Part shown: one piece after another, positions 18,168 to 24,315 of the stretch | Numbering within the stretch: position 1 is the stretch's first letter | How the letters are laid out: each line of letters starts with the position of its first letter | Assembly: GCF_035013165.1 (NCBI RefSeq) | Contig: NZ_JAYGJQ010000001.1 | Location: 806,001-870,000, forward strand | Origin: Bacteriovorax sp. PP10 | GTDB lineage: Bacteria; Bdellovibrionota; Bacteriovoracia; Bacteriovoracales; Bacteriovoracaceae | DNA length: 64,000 nt | Direction: 5' to 3' | Made by a program: the position numbers and the translations under genes | The notes under the pieces: model-generated | Database searches by the model: none | Seen by the model: only the letters and a program-made list of their open reading frames with translations | What the model was told of the DNA's origin: nothing

Positions 18168-18833
18168 TTAGCTATTCAATGTATCGTTAAAAACTGCCAA
18201 CTGCGAAGCAAAAGCGCGTTGGTAGGCCGGTCGTGCTTCGGCACGAGCGATATAGTCACAAAGATTTGGGTAATGATTAAGTAGACCAGAACTTCCTAAC
18301 CTACGTAAAACCGTAACCATTAGCAGGTCACCTGCGCTGAATGCACCGTCGAGCCAGCTCGCATTACCTAGATGAGAGGAAAGTTGTTTTAATCGAACGT
18401 GAACACGTTCATCCAGTAAAGGTAATCTTTCATTGTACCAGCTCTTATCATGCTCAAAGAGAACGAAGGATGAACGTTCAACGATTGGTGCCTCTATTGT
18501 ATTAAGCGCACAAAACATCCATGCAATCGCATGCGCACGAGCTTTGGCTTCAGACGGAAGTAAACCAGTATGTTTCTCAGCAATGTGAAAGACAATGGCC
18601 CCTGATTCGAACAATACTAAATCGCCTTCTTCGTAGGAAGGAATTTGTCCGAAAGGCTGAAGTGCAAGATGTGATGGCTGCTTCAATTCTTCGAATGTTA
18701 CAAGTTGAACATTATAAGGTTGCTCCACTTCTTCGAGGGCCCAACGAACGCGCATGTCACGCGCAAGTCCTTTGCCTCGGTCGGGAGAATTTTTGAAAGC
18801 TGTGATTGTTGGGACTGAAATTGTTTTTTTCAT
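18168..18833 (-). CDS. glutathione S-transferase family protein
   Basis: The 221-residue protein has an N-terminal thioredoxin-like domain with ALEEVEQPYNVQ and QIPSYEEGDLVLFESGAIV (cis-Pro and the Glu-Ser glutathione-binding pair). A helical C-terminal domain follows. The start codon abuts the stop codon of the upstream rhodanese gene (18834), so the two are cotranscribed and translationally coupled. The pairing suggests a shared sulphur or redox role, which is inference. Confidence 0.88.
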   Translation of the reverse strand: MKKTISVPTITAFKNSPDRGKGLARDMRVRWALEEVEQPYNVQLVTFEELKQPSHLALQPFGQIPSYEEGDLVLFESGAIVFHIAEKHTGLLPSEAKARAHAIAWMFCALNTIEAPIVERSSFVLFEHDKSWYNERLPLLDERVHVRLKQLSSHLGNASWLDGAFSAGDLLMVTVLRRLGSSGLLNHYPNLCDYIARAEARPAYQRAFASQLAVFNDTLNS

Positions 18834-19208
18834 CTATTTTACCCCACGCTGTGTCGGTAATTGCTTTTTTAAAGATTCAAATCCACCGATATTTTCGGAT
18901 TCAATGCTGTTTGCTTTGAGAATATTCTTAACTTTTTCAGAGCGGTTGCCACTACGACAATAAAGAAAAATCTGTTTACCTTGAGTGAGTTTTTGGAATT
19001 GCTCTTTCCAGTTTTTATCATTGTTTACTTTGGATAGGGGAAACCATAGAGCTTTTTCGATCATTCCTAATTTGATTTCGTCTTCTTCGCGTACATCAAC
19101 AATTACGGCCTTGCCTTCAGTCAACATCTTATATGCAGCTGCCGGTTCAGTAGCTGATAAAGTTGTAATGGAAACAATAGACAAAATTAACAATAGCGTT
19201 TTTTTCAT
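18834..19208 (-). CDS. periplasmic rhodanese-domain protein
   Basis: The 124-residue precursor has a signal peptide ending near LSA-T (residue 20) and one rhodanese domain with VDVREEDE and the active-site loop CRSGNR. It would transfer sulphur in the periplasm. It is the first gene of a two-gene unit with the GST. Repeat copy A of the array (19291-19330) lies about 80 bases upstream of its start. Confidence 0.87.
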   Translation of the reverse strand: MKKTLLLILSIVSITTLSATEPAAAYKMLTEGKAVIVDVREEDEIKLGMIEKALWFPLSKVNNDKNWKEQFQKLTQGKQIFLYCRSGNRSEKVKNILKANSIESENIGGFESLKKQLPTQRGVK

Positions 19209-19290
19209 AAATTCCTTACTGGCAGAAAATTGTATTTAGTAGTTTGATACATCAGGATTTAGTATGTCTTGATAGTTTGTATATTGTAAA

Positions 19291-19330
19291 GATTGGTGCC
19301 TTGTAATTGGCGAATATCGAACTGAGATCT
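19291..19330. repeat. array repeat, copy A
   Basis: GATTGGTGCC, eight variable bases, then GGCGAATATCGAACTGAG. It is the leftmost of six copies that bound single-gene units between here and tRNA-Leu. The epimerase-type gene of the first unit stops ten bases to its right. This copy has no palindrome attached. Confidence 0.8.
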
Positions 19331-19339
19331 TAATTTCAA

Positions 19340-20203
19340 TTATTTAATGATGTTTTTTAATTCAGAAATAGCTTCTTCTATTTCGCAAAACTTAAAGTTA
19401 AGAATTTTTTCAATCTGAGTACAGTCAAGCATATTGTTATTTGGACGACTTTCTGAAAAAGTCATATCTTTCATGCGAGTCGGACTAATTAAGTGAGAAT
19501 CATAATTAAGATTCTTTGCCAAAAAAAGACCTAGCTCATATCGATTAAAAAGTGTCCTGGTTCCAAGATGAAAGATTCCTGTTATTTTTTCATCAATTGA
19601 TTTTTGAATGACTCGAGCTATATCTTCAACAAACACGGGATTTAAAAATTGATCTTCAAAACAATTAGAAATTTTACCTTCTTTTAAGTTTTTAATAATC
19701 GGATAAAGAATATTCTTTGAATGATTTGTCTTAGACATTAACTTGCTAGTTCTAAAAATTAGAAAATTATCAAAATGTTGTTGCATAAATACTTCAATGG
19801 CCAACTTTTGATTCCCATAGATAGTTTTGGGAGAAGGAGCATCTGTCTCATTGTATGGAGTTAACTTCTCACTAAATACATAGTCAGATGAAAAGAAAAT
19901 AGGTTTAACATGGTAATACTTCAGAAGCATCAATAGTTCTTGCGTTCCATCTACGTTTACTTGGTTAGACAATGCCTGATCTTGAAAGCATTTCTCAACG
20001 TCAGAAATAGCAGCGCAAATAATCGCATAATCGTACTGATTCAATTTAACATGTTCTTCAAATGAACTAGATAGCTTTTTACTCAAATCCAAAATCGATT
20101 TATCTAAGGTAACGACTTCAAAAGTATTTAATAAATGAGTAAGGTGAGATCCCAGAAACCCGGTATGTCCGATTAATAAGATCTTTTTCTTTGAAGATTG
20201 CAT
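19340..20203 (-). CDS. NAD(P)-dependent sugar-nucleotide epimerase/reductase (RmlD-like SDR)
   Basis: I place the start at ATG 20203 (287 residues). A longer frame to 20287 only reads backwards through the array repeat and has no ribosome site. The N terminus ILLIGHTGFLGSH is the SDR Rossmann motif, and YGNQKLAIE holds the catalytic Tyr-x-x-x-Lys. The overall pattern resembles dTDP-4-dehydrorhamnose reductase, but no other sugar-nucleotide gene is nearby, so the substrate is open. It is the single gene of the first repeat-bounded unit, alone on its strand. Confidence 0.8.
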   Translation of the reverse strand: MQSSKKKILLIGHTGFLGSHLTHLLNTFEVVTLDKSILDLSKKLSSSFEEHVKLNQYDYAIICAAISDVEKCFQDQALSNQVNVDGTQELLMLLKYYHVKPIFFSSDYVFSEKLTPYNETDAPSPKTIYGNQKLAIEVFMQQHFDNFLIFRTSKLMSKTNHSKNILYPIIKNLKEGKISNCFEDQFLNPVFVEDIARVIQKSIDEKITGIFHLGTRTLFNRYELGLFLAKNLNYDSHLISPTRMKDMTFSESRPNNNMLDCTQIEKILNFKFCEIEEAISELKNIIK

Positions 20204-20238
20204 TTGCTGATTGTAGCGCAGGTTACACTCTATGCATA

Positions 20239-20286
20239 CATTAGTGCCTCGTAATAGATGATCTTCGAGCTGAGGTTTTGAAGTCA
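20239..20286. repeat. array repeat, copy B, with a decayed half-palindrome
   Basis: CATTAGTGCC, eight bases, then GATGATCTTCGAGCTGAG, followed at 20276 by TTTTGAAGTCA. That last part is the left half of the hairpin palindrome seen in full after copies E and F, at the same spacing. It lies between the starts of the genes of two neighbouring units. Confidence 0.75.
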
Positions 20287-20478
20287 AACATAAATTCTTG
20301 CTCTGGTTTTATCCTTTGCGTAATTATTTTATGCTTAGCTTGAGTTGATTAAGGATGATTTAAATTTTTTACTAATATAGGAGGCCTGCTATCTTTAAAT
20401 TTACATGACTGCTTCAAGTTTGTGCGCTTTTTAAAACAAGATCTCATACAACTTGAGATACTAAAGAAAGGATTTGCT

Positions 20479-20934
20479 ATGAATAAATTATTGTTACTAG
20501 TAGGAGTTTCTTTTTTATCAACGGAAGCTTTGGCAGGTGCATGGAGATATGGCTGCATTGGTAGCCTCCCTGACGGATCAGTCGTTAATTTTAATCGGGC
20601 CACTTTAGCAATCGTGTCTACGACTCAGCCAGCGAGATATGCAGCTACTGCTGATATTTCGAAAGATATACAAGTGGGCGATGCCTTGGATCTTAATTCT
20701 GGTTTGCAACCAGAAATGGATTTCAAAAAAGCTAATGGCGATATAATCAAATTGATCGAGACAAGGTCAATAAACATTTCTCATCATGAAAGAAATGAAA
20801 GTTGCACAGGCGGTAGTATTCGCACTCTTACTGATGAGCGCACAAAGAAAACTTACAAATTTGTGATACCTGGTGAAACAACAGTAAGTGGAATTTTAAA
20901 ATGTTACGATATTAATATTTCAACTTGCGGTTAA
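20479..20934 (+). CDS. exported protein of unknown function
   Basis: The start at ATG 20479 follows AAAGGA; the frame extends upstream without support. The 151-residue precursor has a signal peptide ending near ALA-G (residue 19). Cysteines lie in YGCIG, SCTGG, KCYD and STCG. It is the only plus-strand gene in the repeat-bounded array, and its stop is 17 bases before copy C. No family recognised. Confidence 0.7.
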   Translation: MNKLLLLVGVSFLSTEALAGAWRYGCIGSLPDGSVVNFNRATLAIVSTTQPARYAATADISKDIQVGDALDLNSGLQPEMDFKKANGDIIKLIETRSINISHHERNESCTGGSIRTLTDERTKKTYKFVIPGETTVSGILKCYDINISTCG

Positions 20935-20950
20935 TTAAAATATTAGGATA

Positions 20951-20990
20951 GATTGGCGCCTCTACGTCGCCAATCTTCGAACTGAGCTTA
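20951..20990. repeat. array repeat, copy C
   Basis: GATTGGCGCC then CGCCAATCTTCGAACTGAG. In this copy GATTGGCG and CGCCAATC form a perfect 8-bp stem around a nine-base loop. It lies between two convergent units, 17 bases after one stop codon and 13 bases before another. Confidence 0.8.
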
Positions 20991-21002
20991 TCTGTAATTT
21001 AA

Positions 21003-21470
21003 TTAATTACAATGAAGAAGCTCAATTTTCGTTTGTCCCATAACAGTTACACCTTTATTGGAATTATTATCTCCTAATACCGTGGCACCCGTTTTTGCTG
21101 AAGCTAAGTGGGCTTTACAGTCAGCTTTAATAATTAAGCCACCCATAACGTTGACGTTAGATTTAAAGCAATACCATCCATTAGGATTTAAAAGTTCATA
21201 AATCGTTTTGCCCATGACATTTACAGCTGGATTTAAAAGAATGAGAACAGGTTTGTCTGTTTTATCAGAGTCAACTGGGTTTTTACCTAGACCAAAAATT
21301 TTAACTGATGTGTCCATGGTTTTATAATCAGGCTTATCTCCAAATGGATGTTTTCCCCACGAATTTAGGCAAGCCGAAACAGCTTGTTCATCATTCATAT
21401 CATCAGCTTTGGTTGTTGGGACGATAGTGATCAATAGTAGAGATAAAAAGATAATTGAATAATTTTTCAT
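21003..21470 (-). CDS. exported protein with three V-x-V-M-G repeats
   Basis: I place the start at ATG 21470, with a GGAAG site upstream; the longer frame to 21548 is not supported. The 155-residue precursor has a signal peptide ending near TKA-D (residue 22). The mature part carries three copies of a motif V-N/T-V-M-G, each followed by a beta-prone segment, which suggests a small repetitive beta structure. Two Cys pairs are present. Unknown function; the only gene of its repeat-bounded unit. Confidence 0.7.
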   Translation of the reverse strand: MKNYSIIFLSLLLITIVPTTKADDMNDEQAVSACLNSWGKHPFGDKPDYKTMDTSVKIFGLGKNPVDSDKTDKPVLILLNPAVNVMGKTIYELLNPNGWYCFKSNVNVMGGLIIKADCKAHLASAKTGATVLGDNNSNKGVTVMGQTKIELLHCN

Positions 21471-21563
21471 AATAGCTTCCATGTTAAATACATTTAAAAT
21501 GAGACTTAACAAAATTAAGTTAATGAGTGCTGTTTGACAATCATCCAATTAGTAAGATTTATA

Positions 21564-21604
21564 GATTGGTGCACCATAGTTGACGAATATCGAACTGAAC
21601 TTAT
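21564..21604. repeat. array repeat, copy D
   Basis: GATTGGTGCA, eight bases, then GACGAATATCGAACTGAA. Its right end overlaps the stop codon region of the CPBP protease gene (stop at 21601). No palindrome is attached. Confidence 0.8.
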
Positions 21605-22287
21605 CCACGATTCCAAATTTTCTGATGAATATAATTTTCTTTACCTAGAAAAATCGATCCAAGAGCAATTGTATCAAGAAATCCATGAGCAAAAATTGCT
21701 ACCCACACATTAAATCCACATATTACAAATATGCATCCGAATAATATTCCGATGCTCGCAGTGCTTAATATCCCACAACGATTTTGATAGGCATGAGAAA
21801 GACCAAATACAATAGATGTGAATATTATGTTGAAGATTGTGCCATATAGGTCAGCACCTACTATGTTTGAGACTTCTGTCATCAAGAAGCCGCGATATAA
21901 TCCTTCTTCAATTGTAGCAACAAATATCCAGACCATTACTAAAGTCTGAATGTAAGCTTTCCAGTTTCCTCTGATACTACTAAATGAACTGTAGTCATGA
22001 GAGGTTTTTGTTAATTTTTCACTAAATGGATCAATGAATACAGTGGACAATAAATAAAGTACGCAACCATAAATTAGCCCTAATAGAATTGTTGCTCCCC
22101 AATTTTCCGGTAGGCTAAAACCAATCGCATTTAAATTTTGACCTCGAAGCCAAAGTGTTATTGAAATGATGATAATTGAACCCAAGATACCAATTCCTGG
22201 GCGCTTCTTAAGTCCCGTGATGATGAGTAAAGCCGAGGTTGCAAGGATAAGAAGTATCGAAATAATATTGGATGATGAAATAATCAT
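21601..22287 (-). CDS. CPBP-family intramembrane glutamic endopeptidase
   Basis: The 228-residue protein has about six to eight membrane segments. The CPBP (Abi/Rce1-like) motifs are present: EEGLYRGF (EExxxR), FGLSHAYQ (FxxxH) and HGFLDTIA (HxxxD-like), with the catalytic glutamate in the first. Such proteins cleave membrane-associated peptides, and some give bacteriocin self-immunity. It is the single gene of a repeat-bounded unit. No bacteriocin precursor is visible next to it. Confidence 0.85.
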   Translation of the reverse strand: MIISSSNIISILLILATSALLIITGLKKRPGIGILGSIIIISITLWLRGQNLNAIGFSLPENWGATILLGLIYGCVLYLLSTVFIDPFSEKLTKTSHDYSSFSSIRGNWKAYIQTLVMVWIFVATIEEGLYRGFLMTEVSNIVGADLYGTIFNIIFTSIVFGLSHAYQNRCGILSTASIGILFGCIFVICGFNVWVAIFAHGFLDTIALGSIFLGKENYIHQKIWNRG

Positions 22288-22349
22288 TTCGACCTACTTT
22301 AAAGAAAAATTATTAAAAGGGTTAAAACATTATTTAGGTAATATGTACA

Positions 22350-22390
22350 GATTGGTGCCTTGTAGTAGACGATCTTCGAACCGAGCTTTT
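22350..22390. repeat. array repeat, copy E
   Basis: GATTGGTGCC, eight bases, then GACGATCTTCGAACCGAG. It is the copy most similar to the 3' end of the tRNA-Leu gene at 23643 (shared TGGTGCCT, AGAC and TCGAAC). It runs directly into the first full palindrome at 22386. Confidence 0.8.
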
Positions 22391-22416
22391 GAAGTCACAA
22401 ATTGTGACTTCAAAAG
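22386..22416. repeat. hairpin palindrome, copy 1
   Basis: A perfect 14-bp stem: CTTTTGAAGTCACA (22386-22399), loop AAT, then TGTGACTTCAAAAG (22403-22416). It lies downstream of the ORF6N gene and overlaps the end of array repeat E. There is no T run beyond the A-T pairs of its own stem, so it is unlike an ordinary terminator. Confidence 0.85.
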
Positions 22417-22440
22417 GTACTTGATTTTAAGAGCTTAGCG

Positions 22441-22469
22441 ACTTGAGGTCACAGATTGTGACCTCAAGT
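22441..22469. repeat. hairpin palindrome, copy 2, over the ORF6N stop codon
   Basis: A perfect 13-bp stem: ACTTGAGGTCACA (22441-22453), loop GAT, then TGTGACCTCAAGT (22457-22469). The ORF6N stop codon (22464-22466) falls inside the right arm. Compared with copy 1, base changes appear on both arms and keep pairing. Confidence 0.85.
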
Positions 22470-22997
22470 GGGTTTATCACTGGTAATGCCAATTCGTTTT
22501 CTTTGATTTGGAAGTTTTGGAATCAGATCTTCTTCTATGGAATCTAATCTTTCAAAAACAACCTTGAATAATTTATTTGAATTTTCTTTTAGCTCTTTTA
22601 CTTCTCCAGATAAACTCGTTTCCAGTGCGTGAAAGCTTCGCAGTTTAGTGAAAATCCTCATTATACTAATATTCACATTAATAGCCCTGTCTGAATTAAG
22701 AATGCCGGATAACATTGCCACTCCATTTTCAGTAAAGACTAAAGGGAGTTTTTGTTTTCCACCGCTACCAGACTTTGAAGTCGCAATTTGCGACTTCAAA
22801 GAATGAAATTCTTCACTTGAGAGCTGAAACATAAAATCAGAAGGAAATCTTTTAAGATTTCTTTTTACCTGTTGATTGAGTACCTTTGTTTCGACACCAT
22901 AGAGTAAGGCCAGATCACTATCAAGCATGACTTTTTGATCTCTAATAAAGTAGATCATGTTTTTAATTTTAAAAATTTCGTTATCAAGTTTAGTCAT
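22464..22997 (-). CDS. ORF6N-domain protein (KilA-N/Bro-associated DNA-binding type)
   Basis: The start is ATG 22997, five bases after AGGAG; a longer frame to 23099 is unsupported. The 177-residue protein has an N-terminal ORF6N domain: YFIRDQKVMLDSDLALLYGV, then LNQQVKRNLKRFPSDFMFQL and FTENGVAMLSGILNS, then a C-terminal helical part. ORF6N proteins are thought to bind DNA and occur in phages and chromosomal islands. The codons for residues LKSQIATSK coincide with a hairpin palindrome (22773-22801), and three more copies flank the gene. An autoregulatory or self-targeting role is a reasonable guess but unproven. Confidence 0.85.
   Translation of the reverse strand: MTKLDNEIFKIKNMIYFIRDQKVMLDSDLALLYGVETKVLNQQVKRNLKRFPSDFMFQLSSEEFHSLKSQIATSKSGSGGKQKLPLVFTENGVAMLSGILNSDRAINVNISIMRIFTKLRSFHALETSLSGEVKELKENSNKLFKVVFERLDSIEEDLIPKLPNQRKRIGITSDKPT
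22773..22801. repeat. hairpin palindrome, copy 3, inside the ORF6N gene
   Basis: A perfect 13-bp stem: CTTTGAAGTCGCA (22773-22785), loop ATT, then TGCGACTTCAAAG (22789-22801). On the minus strand it encodes LKSQIATSK of the ORF6N protein, so the same bases serve as codons and as palindrome. Confidence 0.85.
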
Positions 22998-23089
22998 AAA
23001 ATCTCCTAAGAAATCTTTATAAAATAAAATGATGAGAATTTTGATGAGTTTAAATAATAATAAGTAATCTTTTTCTGAATTGAAATTTA

Positions 23090-23126
23090 GATGGTGCACC
23101 GTTGTTGACGAATATCTAACTGAAAT
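23090..23126. repeat. array repeat, copy F
   Basis: GATGGTGCA (one base shorter than other copies), then GACGAATATCTAACTGAA. It lies about 93 bases upstream of the ORF6N start and passes directly into palindrome copy 4. Confidence 0.75.
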
Positions 23127-23154
23127 AATGAAGTCGCAATTTGCGACTTCATTA
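23126..23154. repeat. hairpin palindrome, copy 4, upstream of the ORF6N gene
   Basis: A perfect 13-bp stem: TAATGAAGTCGCA (23126-23138), loop ATT, then TGCGACTTCATTA (23142-23154). Its core is identical to copy 3 while the outer three bases differ symmetrically. It sits about 130 bases upstream of the ORF6N start and 22 bases from the stop of the next gene. Confidence 0.85.
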
Positions 23155-23175
23155 CGTTACGTTGTGGCCAAAAAC

Positions 23176-23517
23176 TTAATAACAAAAAAGTTTTAAGCGT
23201 TGGTCAAAGTTATTCCCATAGCTTAAAGTCGCATCAGTCCAGATAGAGTCATTATTCTGATCAGAGAAGAGCAGATCGTATTGAGGCATATCAGAGCTAT
23301 ACCCCATATATGTAATGTCATCATAATATTCAACTGTAATTTCTTCTACAGGTCTAAGTTTGTAAAAAATTGAAAGAACGTAATTATTGTTATTCTGCTC
23401 AATGGTAACCTGTGAAATATTAGCATTACTGTTTTCAGGGAAACAGGTGTGCTTAGCAGAGGCGTATGCAGGTAGATTTAGGGCCAATAGAGTGAAGAAT
23501 AGTAAGAATGATTTCAT
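23176..23517 (-). CDS. small exported protein of unknown function
   Basis: I place the start at ATG 23517 (113 residues), where the signal peptide begins (MKSFLLFFTLLALNLPAYA); the frame extends four codons upstream. The mature part has two cysteines (HTCFPE and the C-terminal FCY) and is beta-prone. It is the gene of the unit between repeat F and tRNA-Leu. No family recognised. Confidence 0.65.
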   Translation of the reverse strand: MKSFLLFFTLLALNLPAYASAKHTCFPENSNANISQVTIEQNNNNYVLSIFYKLRPVEEITVEYYDDITYMGYSSDMPQYDLLFSDQNNDSIWTDATLSYGNNFDQRLKLFCY

Positions 23518-23642
23518 GTGTGGATCCAATAAAAGTGTTTGTATTGGAATTAATAAATACCATTTTGAGCTCTACTACTACAATGCTAAAAATTGTTTGA
23601 GGATGATCTAATAAATAGCTGAAATAAAAATTAAGATTTTAA

Positions 23643-23728
23643 TGGTGCCTCGGGCGAGACTCGAACTCGCACACCCTTTCGAGCGGCGGATTTTGAATCC
23701 GCTGCGTCTACCATTCCACCACCAAGGC
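23643..23728 (-). tRNA. tRNA-Leu (anticodon CAA)
   Basis: On the minus strand the acceptor GCCTTGG pairs with CCGAGGC, the discriminator is A and CCA is encoded. The anticodon arm is GCGGA, loop TTCAAAA, TCCGC, giving anticodon CAA (reads UUG). A long variable arm (class II) and the T loop GTTCGAGTC complete the structure. Its 3' end faces the repeat-bounded array at 19.29-23.15 kb. The next 160 bases upstream (to 23889) hold its promoter region and that of the divergent exported gene; nothing else is seen there. Confidence 0.95.
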
Positions 23729-23888
23729 ACTGATTAGGAGTTGTTATTTTAAGTAACAGCGAGCTTTACGTCAACGATATTTCAGTCGTTTCAGGCCTCT
23801 GGTGTAGTCATTTACCTCCATGCTGATAGATTAATATCAACATTCACCTTATTCGAGATGCGCTAAAACCTTGGGCAAGGAGAATAAC

Positions 23889-24287
23889 ATGAAAACACTA
23901 AACATTTTTATCGTCTTCGTAACACTTACTCTAAGTCTGCAGTCTTTTGCTGCTATTGGTTGTCGCCCTCTTGTGAACTGTCCAGGTGACCTTCAGGAAC
24001 CAAGTTTGCCAGGTTCTGGAGTTGTTATTCCTGTTGAAACTGAACTTACGGTTATTGGATATGCTGAAGTTGCTTCGCCTACTTGTAAGCAGACGGACTT
24101 AAATCTTGCCATTCATATTGCAAAAAATAAGGGCATTAAAGACGCGCAAATAACTCTAGGGGATGATGCTATTCAATCTAAGGAGTTTTGGTTTTCAACA
24201 GATTGTGGCCAAGGGATCTATTCCAATTCAGCAGAAGGGAATTCTTGGATCGTTCAAGCTTTTGCTAAATTCAAATCGAATAAATAA
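23889..24287 (+). CDS. small exported protein of unknown function
   Basis: The start is ATG 23889, eight bases after AAGGAG; an upstream in-frame ATG at 23871 has no site. The 132-residue precursor has a signal peptide (MKTLNIFIVFVTLTLSLQSFA) and four cysteines in the mature part. One Pro-rich segment follows the first cysteine pair. It is divergent from tRNA-Leu and ends at the hairpin at 24295. No family recognised. Confidence 0.65.
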   Translation: MKTLNIFIVFVTLTLSLQSFAAIGCRPLVNCPGDLQEPSLPGSGVVIPVETELTVIGYAEVASPTCKQTDLNLAIHIAKNKGIKDAQITLGDDAIQSKEFWFSTDCGQGIYSNSAEGNSWIVQAFAKFKSNK

Positions 24288-24294
24288 TGATATG

Positions 24295-24315
24295 AGGCCC
24301 GCGAATGTGGGCCTT
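24295..24315. terminator. bidirectional terminator
   Basis: AGGCCC (24295-24300) pairs with GGGCCT (24309-24314) around an eight-base loop, followed by TAATTTAATTTT on the plus strand. It separates the exported gene and the convergent epimerase gene. Confidence 0.6.

Noticed and set aside
20204-20287. N-terminal extension of the RmlD-like protein
   Set aside because: The extra residues are only the array repeat read backwards, without ribosome site. The Rossmann motif begins correctly at ATG 20203.
20294-20315. Second sigma-54 promoter after repeat B
   Set aside because: CTGG and TGCG are separated by 11 bases between GG and GC; sigma-54 needs 10.
19291-23126. Array repeats as standard integron attC sites
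   Set aside because: The required RYYYAAC and GTTRRRY end boxes in the proper order are absent, and only copy C forms a good stem. I keep the integron idea only as an analogy.
19291-23126. CRISPR array
   Set aside because: Repeats are 600-950 bp apart and degenerate, the spacers are genes, and no cas gene is present.
19291-23126. Repeats as common promoters of the minus-strand genes
   Set aside because: Most copies lie 36-103 bases upstream of a minus-strand start, but copy C lies between two convergent stop codons and no shared -35/-10 pair is visible. Not excluded, but less likely.
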